A stretch of 64,000 nt of DNA from the NCBI RefSeq assembly GCF_040939455.1, contig NC_134106.1, positions 43,980,001-44,044,000 on the forward strand. The letters are read 5' to 3'. Every line of letters begins with the position of its first letter. Positions within the stretch are counted from its first letter, which is position 1. The position numbers were made by a program, and so were the translations under genes. The stretch comes from Microcebus murinus (taxonomy: Eukaryota; Chordata; Mammalia; Primates; Cheirogaleidae). The notes under the pieces are model-generated. The model did not search any database. It was given only the letters and a program-made list of their open reading frames with translations, and was not told the origin of the DNA. Positions 34,630-44,984 of this stretch are shown piece by piece.

Positions 34630-35015
34630 TACTTTATAATAGTTCATAACAACTTTATTTCTCATTGTAAAAATGTAGAAATTATATAACTATCCAACAG
34701 AAAATGAATGTTTAATTAATTATAAGAGAGCCATACAACAGAATATATTGTGCAGCCATTAAACTCATCTATTGAAGAAAATAAAATAATAAATGAAAAT
34801 GTTCATCATAAATTATAACTAAAAGGGAACAGGATACAAAATACATGTATAAGAGAGAGAGACAAGAAGAAGGAGGAAGAGAAGGGGGGAGAGAAGAAAT
34901 CAGGGGAAATACATCAAAATGTTAATAGAGTATCAAAACTTTTCAATCTGCATACTTTAAATATGTGCAGTTTATTGCATGCCAATTATACCTCAATATA
35001 GTTGTTAAAAAGTGT
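34630..35015 (+). mobile_element. old L1 ORF2 end and 3' UTR
   Basis: 'ttcataacaactttatttctc', 'gccatacaacagaatatattgtgcagcc' and the tail 'catactttaaatatgtgcagtttattgcatgccaattatacctcaatat' are L1M 3' sequence. A GA-rich simple repeat lies at 34853-34895. Confidence 0.75.
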
Positions 35016-37149
35016 TAACAGAAGGTTTCTGTGTGGCAGAATCATATATGATTTTCATTTTGTTTTTCATTTCCTTTATTATCAAAATACTCTAAAAGGA
35101 TTATATACTACTTTAATAATAATAATAATGGGTAATTGTGAAAAGAGTTTATAAAAGGGAGCTCTGGGAAATAATACTGGAGAAGAAAATTCTGATTTAA
35201 TTGATATGGGGTGGGACTCCAGTACAGTTTTGTTTGTTCATTCCCCAGGTGATTCCAGCGTGTAATCAGGTATAGGAAGCACGGATAGACACAGAGCACC
35301 TCACCCAGGGGCTGGTCTATAGCTGATTCTTGATGAATGGTGGCCATCATCACTATCATCATCATCACTATTGTTGTTATGCTCTTCAGCATTCCTGGCA
35401 TATTTACATTCTCATATTAAGTGAGAAAAAACCGTCTAGGTGGAGCAGATGGCTCAGGCATTGGCAGATTCATTGGAAACATCACTGAGTAATCAGGTGT
35501 TGGACTGGTGATATTTTCCTGTCATAGACTCTGTCAGAGGCTTTCATTTCCCCAGGCCTGTGGGATTAGTAACGCAGAGCACTTCCAGACTATTAGTGTA
35601 TAAAACTACAATGCAAAAACTTTTTACTAAAATTAACGATGCCAGGCCAGCCATAAAGAAATTCATCTCCCAAGTGACAAGCTCAGCAGAGCCGTACCAA
35701 CTTCTGTAACAGATGTCTAGACAATTTGACTTTGAAATACATACCCGAAACCTGAACAGCCTGAAGTTTCCCAGCCAGTGCTCAGCCAAAGTTCAAAACA
35801 AGAGACCAAGCAGGAATAGATTTGAAGATTATAAATAAACTTATTCATAGGGAAAGCGGAGCAAGTATAGCAAGCTAAAAATTGATTGCCCAGAGAGGAT
35901 GACTCATCAATGAGACCATAAAAGACCATCTTGCAGTGATCACACGGCAAGACAATTCATTGTCCTTAAACATTAACTGCCTGTCACACGAGGCCTCCCA
36001 CCAGCAAGCTGCAAAGCCCAGAGCTGGCCTCGTTAAAGCACTCTAGACATCTCTGCCCAGCAAAGCAATCCATTTCTCCTGGATCTCTTTGAAGCCCCAC
36101 ACAGGAGTGAAGATATCCAAAATCAGTGCCCTAGATTCCTAGTGTGTCAGCCAATTGAGAGGATTTGGCCTGGGTCAGTCTGGCCTGTCTGATCATTTTA
36201 AGACATTGCATGTTCGATTGAATATTTTACAGCTAGCAATCTCAACAGGTGGATGAGGTCAGGCCGAGAGCAACCTAGACAGTCTCCAACTGCCGAGGCA
36301 GTGGGAAAGCCACTACTCTTGCTTTCATTGCGTCTTTTGAAGAGTCAAAACAACCCAGCACAATCCAGCCAGGCCATTTATAAAATCCTGCTTTCCTGCT
36401 CTCTGCTTCTGCAGTGTAGTAGGTGTTTCGAGCATTTTCAGACACTCAAAATTTACCTCTACAGCCTTGAGATTTTACTACGATGACAAGCCTCTCAATG
36501 ATACTGGGATTCAAGGGTACCACAAACAGTAAATTATTGTGAGGAAAATCAACAGAGATGACATTCATCTGACAAACATCTCCTAAGCCCTGGCTGTGAA
36601 AAAAAAACTGTTATCACTGGAACTGAGTGAGGATCAGACATTAATCCTTTATTAAGGAACTCAAGGGCTAGTGGAGGGGTGGGGTAGGGTGTGCTATGAG
36701 CCTAAGGAGATGGATGGGAGGTGTCAAGGTCACACACGAGGCACAGGTAAGTGGCTAAACTGTTATGATAAGGGAGCAATGACTTCCACTTAGTAGAGTG
36801 GATCAGAGGAGACTTTGAGCAGTTGATGGTATTTGAGCTGGGCTTTAGAGATAGGTAAAATTGGATTAGGCATGGATGTAAACAAACCTCAAACCACAAA
36901 GAGGGTGGGGTCCTTTCAGAGTGCCTGTACCAGCATGGGACCAGCAAAGCCTACAGGAAGGTCAAGAGAATGCCTACCACAGCCTAGTCAAGGATCATAG
37001 GTATGTCACCAAATAAGACTGGAAGCCACCAGAGAGAAGCCAAATTCAGGAATAAGTCACCCAATACATGCACAAGTGACAGCAAACACCAGAGTCCAAT
37101 ACACCTTCTGAGATAACTGGCTGGCAAGGACTAGTAAAGAAGGAAGGAG
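35016..37149. other. unassigned stretch
   Basis: About 2.1 kb without a recognised repeat, apart from a short (ATC)n at 35347-35367. 35880-36300 is non-repetitive, mixed-composition DNA that could be conserved. Nothing suggests an exon. Confidence 0.35.
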
Positions 37150-37305
37150 GCTTGTTAAATATATGGTAGCACATCTAGACAGCAGACTATGACGTGCTCA
37201 TTTAAAATGATGATATACATCTGTATTTATTGACATAGAAAGGGGTCCTCAATATATTAAGGGGGGAAAGCAGGTTAAAGAATGTTGTATACAAAAGATC
37301 ATCCA
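37150..37305 (+). mobile_element. old L1 ORF2 3' fragment
   Basis: 'gcacatctagacagcagactatgacgtgctcatttaaaatgatg' and 'gaaagcaggttaaagaatgttgtatac' resemble the ORF2/3' UTR boundary of old L1s. Confidence 0.55.
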
Positions 37306-37594
37306 TAAAGTAGCAAGATGAGTCCTACTCCACTAACCTATGTGTGCAAGAAACATCTCATGTCTTCACACCAACTTGGATCTAACTCTGAGCTCTCAAC
37401 CTGGCAGAAAGTTCCATCTCACTCAAGAACAGGGCTTCTTTCACATCCCTACAGTTGCATGAGAATTTCAAACCCTTAGAGAGAACCCACGAAACAAAGT
37501 ATGACCTCCACTCTTCGGTTCATCATCCTCTCCACCACTAACCTCATCGTCCATAACTGCATGCTCCTTGGAGTTCACCCGTGCCAAGCATATA

Positions 37595-38010
37595 ACAGGA
37601 AAACCCAAAATAGCAATAGCTTAAACAACATGGGAATTTATCTCTCTCATACAAAAAACATCCGCAGGTGGACAAGCTAGGATTGATATGTCAGCTTCAC
37701 AACGTGGCCTTCTCTCCCTGTTCTCCCACCCTAGAATATGGCTTTCATCTTCCAGGTTACCTCGTGGTCCCAGGGGGCTGCTAGAGCTCCCTCATCACAT
37801 CCTCACTGCAGATCAGAAGAAGGACGATAGGCAGAAGAGAAAAAAAAGCTCTTCCTCAAAGGACCATACCAAATAACCCTTTTTAAATCAACTGGCCACA
37901 AGGGAGGCTGGGAACTATTCTCTTTATCCCAGGTGGGCATGTGCCTGTCTAAATTTGATGTTCTATTGGTAAGAACAAAGGAGAGATTGGATATAGACTC
38001 TAACACAGAT
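37595..38010. repeat. old mammalian interspersed repeat, family not identified
   Basis: 'gcttaaacaacatgggaatttatctctctcatac', 'ggttacctcgtggtcccaggggg', 'acaagggaggctgggaactattctctttatcccagg' form a pattern I know as a dispersed MLT1-like or similar repeat, but I cannot name it. Confidence 0.45.
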
Positions 38011-38589
38011 GTGTAAGTAGAGGAGGGAGGGATGACAGCAAATTCTTGAGGATTATCAACATTTGAGAGTTAAGAAAAGAACAAGCAACCCAGAGAGGGG
38101 ACTGAGAAGAAGCCATCACAGAGAGAGAAGAGGTTCTGAAAGACAGGGTGTCAAAAAAAAAAGGCAAAGGAAAAGACTTTTAAGCTAAGGGGATGGTTAA
38201 TACAGTAGGATAAGGCCAGGCAAAAATGATCATTAGAAATAATTCAATTGTGGGAAGAAAATAGATCTCTGGAAAACAAAAACTTCAGGGACTATTTTGT
38301 TTGTTAATATTATTCCCAGTTGCTCAATAGTTAGATACATTCTGTCTATAGAATGGATGGCCCAAAGGGGCCATCCTACCATGTTAGTATTCCAGATGAG
38401 GCCTCCATGCCTGCTTATGTTCAGAGGCCACAGCCACAAAATTCTGGTGCATCCTTGATGGCTTTGCCTCAATTATTCCTAGAATTCTCATGGTTTCAGG
38501 AGTACAAATATATTGATCCTTCTTGTAAGAGATGGATAGTCCAGAGAGACTCAGGAAGAAAGCCAAGCACCTATTTATAGTGTAGCATA
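38011..38589. other. unassigned stretch
   Basis: No repeat or gene recognised. Short opposing open frames around 38233-38580 are chance. Confidence 0.4.
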
Positions 38590-38748
38590 ATGAGAAAAGC
38601 AGCTAACATTTATTAAATATATATTACATGCCAGGCACTATGCTAACTGCTCAATGAGTGTTATCTGTGTGTGTCTCTGTGTGCATGTGCATGCCCAGAC
38701 ACATACATGTTTGTGTATAACTAATCCTTAAAATGTTCTGTGAGGCAA
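38590..38748 (-). repeat. MIR SINE, first half (split by LTR)
   Basis: 'aaagcagctaacatttattaaatatatattacatgccaggcactatgctaactgctcaatg' is antisense MIR. It resumes at 39173 after the LTR insertion. Confidence 0.75.
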
Positions 38749-39172
38749 TGTCTTAGTTAGTTGGGGCTGCTATATCAAAATACCATAGACTGAGTGGCAT
38801 AAACAACAAACATTTATTTCTCACAGTCCTAGGGTCTGGAAAGTCCAAGATCAAGGTAAAGGACTATAACCTCTTCACCTTCCCAAACGCAATGTTTACG
38901 AAGCCTTCCCCAGGCCCTTTGATCCTCTTCCTGGTTTGCAGGTAGCCACTTCTTGTTATATCCTCATGTGGCATTTCCTTGGCACAGTCACACAGGGATC
39001 CTGTGCCTTCACCTCTTTTTATAAGGTCGTTCATCCCATCATGAGGACCCCACTCTCCTCACCTAATCTAACCCTAATTGCCCCAAAGTCCCCACTTCCA
39101 AATACAATCGCCCTAGGAACTGGGGCTTCAACATAGGGATTTTAGAGGGATGCAAACATTCAGCTCCTAGCA
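38749..39172 (-). mobile_element. MaLR LTR (MST/MLT1A-like) nested in a MIR
   Basis: Begins TGTCTTAGTTAGTTGGGGCTGC and ends CTCCTAGCA. It contains 'accatagactgagtggcataaacaacaaacatttatttctcacag', 'agtccaagatcaagg' and 'catcatgaggaccccactctcctcacctaatctaaccctaattgcccc'. MIR sequence on both sides shows it inserted into the MIR. Confidence 0.9.
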
Positions 39173-39265
39173 CACACATATTCTTGTCCTCATTTTACAG
39201 GTGAGGAATCAGAGGATCAAAGAGGTTAAATGGTTTGCCCAGGAGCAATGGCCTTTCATCCCCAC
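39173..39265 (-). repeat. MIR SINE, second half
   Basis: 'gtcctcattttacaggtgaggaatcagaggatcaaagaggttaaatggtttgccc' continues the antisense MIR interrupted at 38748. Confidence 0.8.
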
Positions 39266-39544
39266 GTCCTTTGCTGCTTCTGTACACACTGCTAACTCCA
39301 TAGCAACAACATATTTTAGTACATTTCTTGTTATTTTTAGATACAACTTCTTTCTTCCACACTCCAATTTTGTCTGTCACCCCCTGGGCTATGATGAGTT
39401 AGAAACCTAATTAGTGAGCTAGTGGCAATGAGGGTTTACATAGAGCAGATCATTATTTTCTTGCCAGTGGAAAGTAATTCAGAGGGACTTGGGGGTCAAG
39501 GGTTCTCTAAATCCCCTGGATTCTTGAAGACATTTTGATCATAT

Positions 39545-39735
39545 TATCTGGATAATAATAATAAAGGCTAACATATAGTAGGCACTTATATTCTAAGCAT
39601 TTAACTTGTATTAACTCATTTAATCCCTACCCAATGACCTTATAAGGTAGCTATAATTATTATCCCTATTTTATAAATGAGAAAAATAATAGTGGGAGAA
39701 TGGGTTATTTGAGAGGGCATTATATCTGAACCTAT
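39545..39735 (-). repeat. MIR SINE
   Basis: 'aaggctaacatatagtaggcacttatattctaagcatttaac' and 'attattatccctattttataaatgag' are antisense MIR. Confidence 0.8.
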
Positions 39736-40129
39736 AACCGCACAACAAAACAAGCCTAAAGGATCAACTCCTGACAATTCTCGCCAAGGGTCATGCTTCT
39801 CTGCAAAGGTGAAGGAATATAACCTCTTTGCTTCCCAAATACAATGCTTATGAAGCTTTCCCAGGACCTTTGATTTCCATGTCCCCAGTAAATGTTAGTA
39901 AATGCAGGTGGCAGGGTCTGATTGCCCAGTAATCCATGAACCATTAACTGGAACTATTTTCAGCTTCTGGGGAGCAATTCCTACTGCAAGAGGTAATAAG
40001 GGTCTGACTAATCAGCTAGGATGGGGGAGGGAGCATATGTGACAGCTCAATTAGGGAAAAATAGCTTTAAAATAATACAGGCCAGGAGAAAGCATGCAGG
40101 ATGGAATGAAGCAGGATGTCAGAACATCT

Positions 40130-40265
40130 TTATTCAGTCAGTCAACAAGCTCAACTGAGGCTCCAACATTCCTGCCTAGAGAACAGGTGTTGGTGTTGAG
40201 AAGGAATATAAGGGAAACAAAAGACACACATGGTCTTCTCCCTCCATGAACTAACCATCCTCCAT
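40130..40265 (-). mobile_element. L2 LINE 3' fragment
   Basis: 'ttcagtcagtcaacaagctcaactgaggctccaac' and 'catggtcttctccctccatgaactaac' resemble reversed L2 end sequence. Confidence 0.5.
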
Positions 40266-40454
40266 AAATCTCAGTGGTCCACAGTAGTAGGCAACAAAGA
40301 TGTTCTGGTCAATAAAATATGCTGATGAGTTATGTGGTAACACAATAAAATATGCGTTACCACATAAACTATACAAGGATTGTTAATTTCTTAGAATTTA
40401 GAATAAAACAAAATAGATGACATATTTTTTAAAGAGTCCAAAAATGAATAAGAT

Positions 40455-41095
40455 GCCCTTCGTCCCGAAACCAGCCATCCTCGCCTTGTGTCGCATGCAA
40501 CTGTTCTGTAACCCAGGCTTCGGACCGTCCTAAAGGCATAGCGGCTATCAGTGTACACTGTCAGCCTTTTCCCTTGGGCCCGACTAAGAGCCTCTGTTAG
40601 TGCTATTAGTTCCGCCTTCTGTGCTGATGTCCCTTGAGGAAGGCGTGCTGCCCAGATAAGTTTGCCCTGGTCATCTACTATGGGCGCCCCTGCGTACCTG
40701 CGTCTGTCCCGGACAAAACTGCTTCCCTCCGTGAACCAGGTCAGGTCCCTGCTTGGAAGGGGGCGATCCTTCAAGTCTCTCCGGGTCATCTGGGTTTCAG
40801 CCAGGATCTCAAGGCAGTCAAGCTCAGGCGTGGCTGAATCGGGGCCGGGAAGAAGTGTGGCCGGATTCAAGGCAACAGGTATTCGGAACTCAATGCAGGG
40901 GGGTGTCCAACAGAAACCCCTGGTAGTGTGTCAGCCTCGCATTTTGGATCCCCCTTCCCAGTGGCTGCTTCAGGACCCCCTCTATGGTGTGCGGGGTGGC
41001 GATCTGCAGCCGCTGCCCTAGGGTGAGCTTATCAGCGTCCTTGACCAACAGGGCCATGGCTGCGATGATTCGCAAGCACACTCTGGCAATAGAGG
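40455..41095 (-). pseudogene. ERV pol fragment: reverse transcriptase connection and RNase H start, frameshifted
   Basis: Two minus-strand open stretches, 40890-41099 and 40391-40870, encode consecutive parts of a gammaretroviral Pol and lie in different frames, so a frameshift separates them near 40880. The upstream part has the thumb/connection-type 'LVKDADKLTLGQ' and 'LTHYQ' motifs. The downstream part has the NPATLLPG hinge, an RNase H 'FTEGSS' strand where an aspartate is usual (glutamate here), 'AELIALTEAL' and 'YTDSRYAF'. Homology ends near RRGWL at about 40455; the rest of the open frame is host sequence. The usual roles are reverse transcription and RNA degradation; this is a non-functional fossil. 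Confidence 0.85.
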
Positions 41096-41312
41096 CCAAT
41101 TATTTCAAAAGGCAATAGTGGGCAACCAATCATTTTAAAGGTCAACACATGATCCATGCGTAGTCAGCTTGTGCGCAGCTTGTGCACCATGGGGATAAAA
41201 GGCATGCCGTTGTTCCGGTCGGGGTCCTTGCCTGCGAGAGTGGCCACTGCGTTGGTGCTATGGGGCTTGGACCCTGGCTAGCCAGAAAATAAACCTCCTC
41301 TTGTGTGATTGC
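41096..41312 (+). promoter_or_regulatory. ERV LTR U3-R segment with polyadenylation signal
   Basis: The segment contains a CCAAT box (41126-41130), an 11 bp tandem 'cagcttgtgcg' near 41164-41185, an ATAAAA TATA-like element (41195-41200), a GC-rich R-like part and AATAAA at 41288-41293. The A tail starts 20 bases after AATAAA, a normal cleavage distance. Whether the promoter elements still act is unknown. Confidence 0.65.
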
Positions 41313-42317
41313 AAAAAAAAAAAAAAAAGAAAGAAAGAAATTAAGGAATCTAAATAATCCCTAAATTGGGAAATCATTCCCTGAGAAATATAAAATTAAC
41401 TATCATTCTTTTAACTACAATTACAGCTTTATTAAAACTGATGGTCGTTATTGAGGAAGAGCATACAGAATATGATTGAAACTTGCCTATCCATAAAGTC
41501 TCAACCCATTAATCTCATACAGCAGAAAATGTTATTGATGTTAATGGTATTAAAAAAAAGTGATACCAACATATTACTAAAGATCTTTTTTAGATGAAAA
41601 TATATGTTAAGTAAGGTAGAAATGGGACAGGAAAAACTAACTTCAAAATATGTTGTGTCCTCTATATAACAAAAGACTTAGGTTCAAAGACTTCTTCGCT
41701 TTCAGCTAAAGATGGCAGACTGAACACATGCATTTAATTCTCCTCTTCCCTTATGCTCTCTAAAATTACAATAAAGGACAATTTTAAGCAATAAACTCAA
41801 AAGAAAAATGGGAAAGAAGGTAATATTTTTATAAATTGGAAGTCAGAAAAGCAGGTAAATTAGAGTTATCTGGCTTAGCAGGGTTTAAGTAAGCTCAACA
41901 TAAGCCAGTAGAAAAAGAACAAAGAACAAATCAATTTACACAACAAAACCCCAAAAGGCTCAGAAAGTAGTAGTTCCATGTACCTTGGATATAATGGGGA
42001 AGGATAAAAGTAGAATGACTGGTTGAAAAACTGTTTACGAGCAAATATTAATAATATGACACCCAAGATTCCTCTCCTTTACTCCATACAACTGGCTGAG
42101 TCCCCTGCCCCAGCCCTGGTAGAGGACCAAAGTTTCATGCTCTTGAAAATAAAAAATAGAGGGGCCCTGGACTAGGAGGCCCCATGCCCACTGAGGGAAA
42201 GGGCATTGTACCAAAAGTAAGGGAAATTAAGTGAATATATACATATCGATGTTAAGACCCTCAGACTTCTGCCTTACTTAGTTCCTGGAATTCTGACAAC
42301 CAGGCGGATATACAAAT

Positions 42318-42375
42318 ATAATTACACATACACACTCACATATACACACACAGACTCACATACACATACACACAT
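42318..42375. repeat. (CACATA)n-like microsatellite
   Basis: Degenerate 'acacatacacactcacatatacacac' tract within the HAL1 5' part. Confidence 0.85.
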
Positions 42376-43452
42376 AGAGGACATAGGAAGATCCTACTGG
42401 GGAAATCTGACTAGTCCAAAAGAACAGATCTAACAACAGAGGTATCAGAGGCTTCCCAAAGAAATAACCCAGCCAGATCTTCTGATGGTGAAGACCAGAG
42501 CAGACAAGCTCCATCTGTTCAAGTAAAGTTTCCAATCTGCTCTGCTGCCTGATGCTTAAGTATGAGCAGACAGCCAAGAATCAAGATATTTGATTCATAC
42601 ATCTGTATGAAATACAGAGACTACAAGAAAACAAACAAAAAAGCAGTTTGGGGGGACTATGAGAAAGAAGAAAAAAACTTCAAAAAAATCTTGTAATTAA
42701 TCACCAGAAAGATAAAAGAATATTTTGTATCCATAAAACAAGGAAGATATTCTATTTTTAAAAGAACATTTAAAAATAAAAAAAGGAACTCTCAGAAATT
42801 AAAAGTATGATAACAGAAATGAAAAATTCAGAAGAGATAAAAATAATTTTGAGTAAATGTTACAAAAAGAGAGACATAAAACATATAGAAAATAGCAAGA
42901 AAAATAAATGAAAATGTGTGCATCAAATCAGGATTTTTAACTATCAAAAAATAAGAATTATGGAAGAAAATGAAAGAGAAAACAGCAAAAGAAATCAAAG
43001 ATATAATTCAAGAAAATACTGCATGACTAAAAGGCATGCTTTTCCAGATTGAAAGTATCCAGTACAAGGGATAAAAATAATCAAACATCCATACATATAT
43101 CACCATGAAAATTCTGAAGACAAAAAAAGATACTACAAGCTTCCAGGGGGAGGGAGGAAACAGTTTTCATACACAGGATCAAGAGTCAGTATGGAAGTGA
43201 CTTCTTAACGCCGTCTTCTGGATCTAAAACATAATGGAGCAATACCTTTAATATATTGAGAGGAAAAAAAATGTTCCAACCTAAAATTCTATACCCAGAA
43301 TTATCAATCTAGTGTGAGGGTAAAATAAGGACATGTTCAGATATTCAACATTTCAAATTTTTTTATCCCATATACCTTTTCTCAGGAAAATACTGGAATA
43401 TGTGCCCCACCAAAATGAAACAAAAAAGCAAGAACAAGTAATATACATAATC

Positions 43453-43705
43453 GTTCAAGACCAGGCTGAGCAAGTGAGACCTTGTCTCTACTAAAAATAG
43501 AAAGAAATTAGCTGGACAACTAAAAATTTATAGAAAAAAAAAATTAGCCGGGCATGGTGGTGCATGCCTATAGCTCCAGCTACTCAGGAGGCTGACGCAG
43601 GAGGATTGCTTGAGCCCAGGAGTTTGAGGTTGCTGTGAGCTAGGCTGATGCCATAGCACTCTAGCCCAGGCAACAGAATGAGACTCTGTCTCAAAAAAAA
43701 AAATG
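43453..43705 (+). repeat. strepsirrhine-type Alu, 5' truncated
   Basis: A perfect 16 bp target duplication, AGTAATATACATAATC, lies at 43437-43452 and 43706-43721. The body has 'ctactaaaaatagaaagaaattagctggacaactaaaaat' and 'gagctaggctgatgccatagc', ending in an A tail. The left arm's first part is missing. It sits inside HAL1 sequence. Confidence 0.95.
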
Positions 43706-43845
43706 AGTAATATACATAATCAAGGGAAAAGGAAATTCAGAGAATACAGAAGTGAAGGGGAACCCCAGCATGATGGTGAAAGGAGATGCAACATAACAGG
43801 TGTGCCTAGGGTCTAAAAAGCAAACAGTGCAGATCAATGCAGACA

Positions 43846-43966
43846 GCAGATACTTGGCTTATAATGTTTTATCCACTCAGCCAGTCTTTGTCTCTTCAAA
43901 GGACAATTCAAGCCATTCAACTTTATTGAGGGGATTGATATTTGGGGTAGATTTCTGTTCATATTG
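43846..43966 (-). mobile_element. inverted L1 ORF2 start fragment
   Basis: The minus strand encodes the start of L1 endonuclease, including '[20 protein letters not shown]' and 'SICCLH'. It abuts a plus-strand L1 3' portion at 43967. Confidence 0.8.
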
Positions 43967-44815
43967 TTGGGTAAACCCATTAAAAAGTGGGCAAAGGACA
44001 TGAACAGAAACTTTTCAAAAGAAGACAGACTAATGGCCAGCAAACATATAAAAAAGTGCTCAACATCTCTAATCATTAGAGAAATGCAAATCAAAACTAC
44101 AATGAGATATCACCTAACTCCAGTGAGAATGGCCTCTATCAAAAAGTCCCAAAATAACAAATGCTGGTGTGGATGTGGAGAGATTGGAACACTCTTACAC
44201 TGTTTACAGGATTGCATATTAGTATAACCCCTGTGGAAAGTAATTTGAAGACACTTCAAAGAGCTAAAAACAGAAATATCGTTTGATCCAACAATCTCAC
44301 TATTAGGCATCTATCCAAAGGGAAAAAAAAAAAGACATTCTATAATAAAGACATCTGCACTCAAATGTTTATAGCAGCACAATTTACAACTGCAAAGATG
44401 TGGAAACAACCCAAGTGCCCAGCAATACATGAGTGGATTAATAAAATGTGGTATATGTATACCATGGAATACTACTCAACTACAAAAAACAATGGTAATT
44501 TAGCACCTCTTATGTTATCCTGGATAGAGATTGAGCCCATCCTTTGAAGTGAGTTATCACAAGGATGGAAAACCACGTACCACATGTATTTGCCATCAAA
44601 CTGCTACTAATTGATCAAAACTAAGGTGCTCACGTGGTAGTAATAGTCATTGGGTGCTGGTCATGTGGTGGGGTAGGTGAACCCACAGCTAATGGAGATG
44701 GGGTGCACTGTATGGGGGAAGGACACATTCGTGGCCCTGCCTTGAACAAGGCAAATTCATTTCATGTAACCGAAATGTTTGTACCCCCATAATATCCTGA
44801 ATTTAAAAAAAAATA
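43967..44815 (+). mobile_element. strepsirrhine L1 3' portion (ORF2 C-terminus and 3' UTR)
   Basis: It opens at 'aaacccattaaaaagtgggcaaaggacatgaacag' and encodes the ORF2 C-terminal region ('[20 protein letters not shown]', '[12 protein letters not shown]') with stops. The 3' UTR ends 'aaatgtttgtacccccataatatcctgaa' plus an A-rich tail. The zinc-knuckle-like cysteines of the ORF2 tail are partly visible. Non-functional. Confidence 0.85.
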
Positions 44816-44984
44816 ATAATGGAACTAGGATTTCATAGAGTGGGGAGCCCTACAACAATAGATAATGAATGAATAAACAAATTCATAAGCAAACAATCTC
44901 AGTTTCTGATATATGGTTTAATATATTCTCTCAGGTTTACCCTTCACAGTTCTTGCCATTCCTAAGAATGCTTTGTTATCACAT

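Larger units (their letters stand above)
40455..41328 (+). mobile_element. retroposed gammaretrovirus-like (ERV class I) transcript with inverted 5' part
   Basis: The insert has two parts in opposite orientation: a pol fragment on the minus strand (about 40455-41095) and an LTR U3-R segment on the plus strand (about 41096-41312), ending in an A16 tail at 41313-41328. No U5, second LTR, gag or env is present. A poly(A) tail exactly at the R end, plus inversion of the upstream part, is what L1-driven copying of a retroviral mRNA with twin priming would leave. No target duplication was found, so the mechanism is inferred. A separate DNA rearrangement of an ordinary ERV is the alternative. Confidence 0.7.
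41695..43845 (+). mobile_element. HAL1 (ORF1-only L1 relative), degraded
   Basis: It starts near 'aaagatggcagactgaac', passes a 5' UTR with 'gaagaccagagcagacaagctccatctg', an A-rich ORF1-like body (42640-43030, e.g. 'gaaattaaaagtatgataacag') and a 3' part with 'acctaaaattctatacccagaattatcaatctagtgtgagggtaaaataagg' and 'tctcaggaaaatactggaatatgtgcccca'. No ORF2 domain follows before that end, which fits HAL1. An Alu interrupts it at 43453-43705. Confidence 0.7.
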
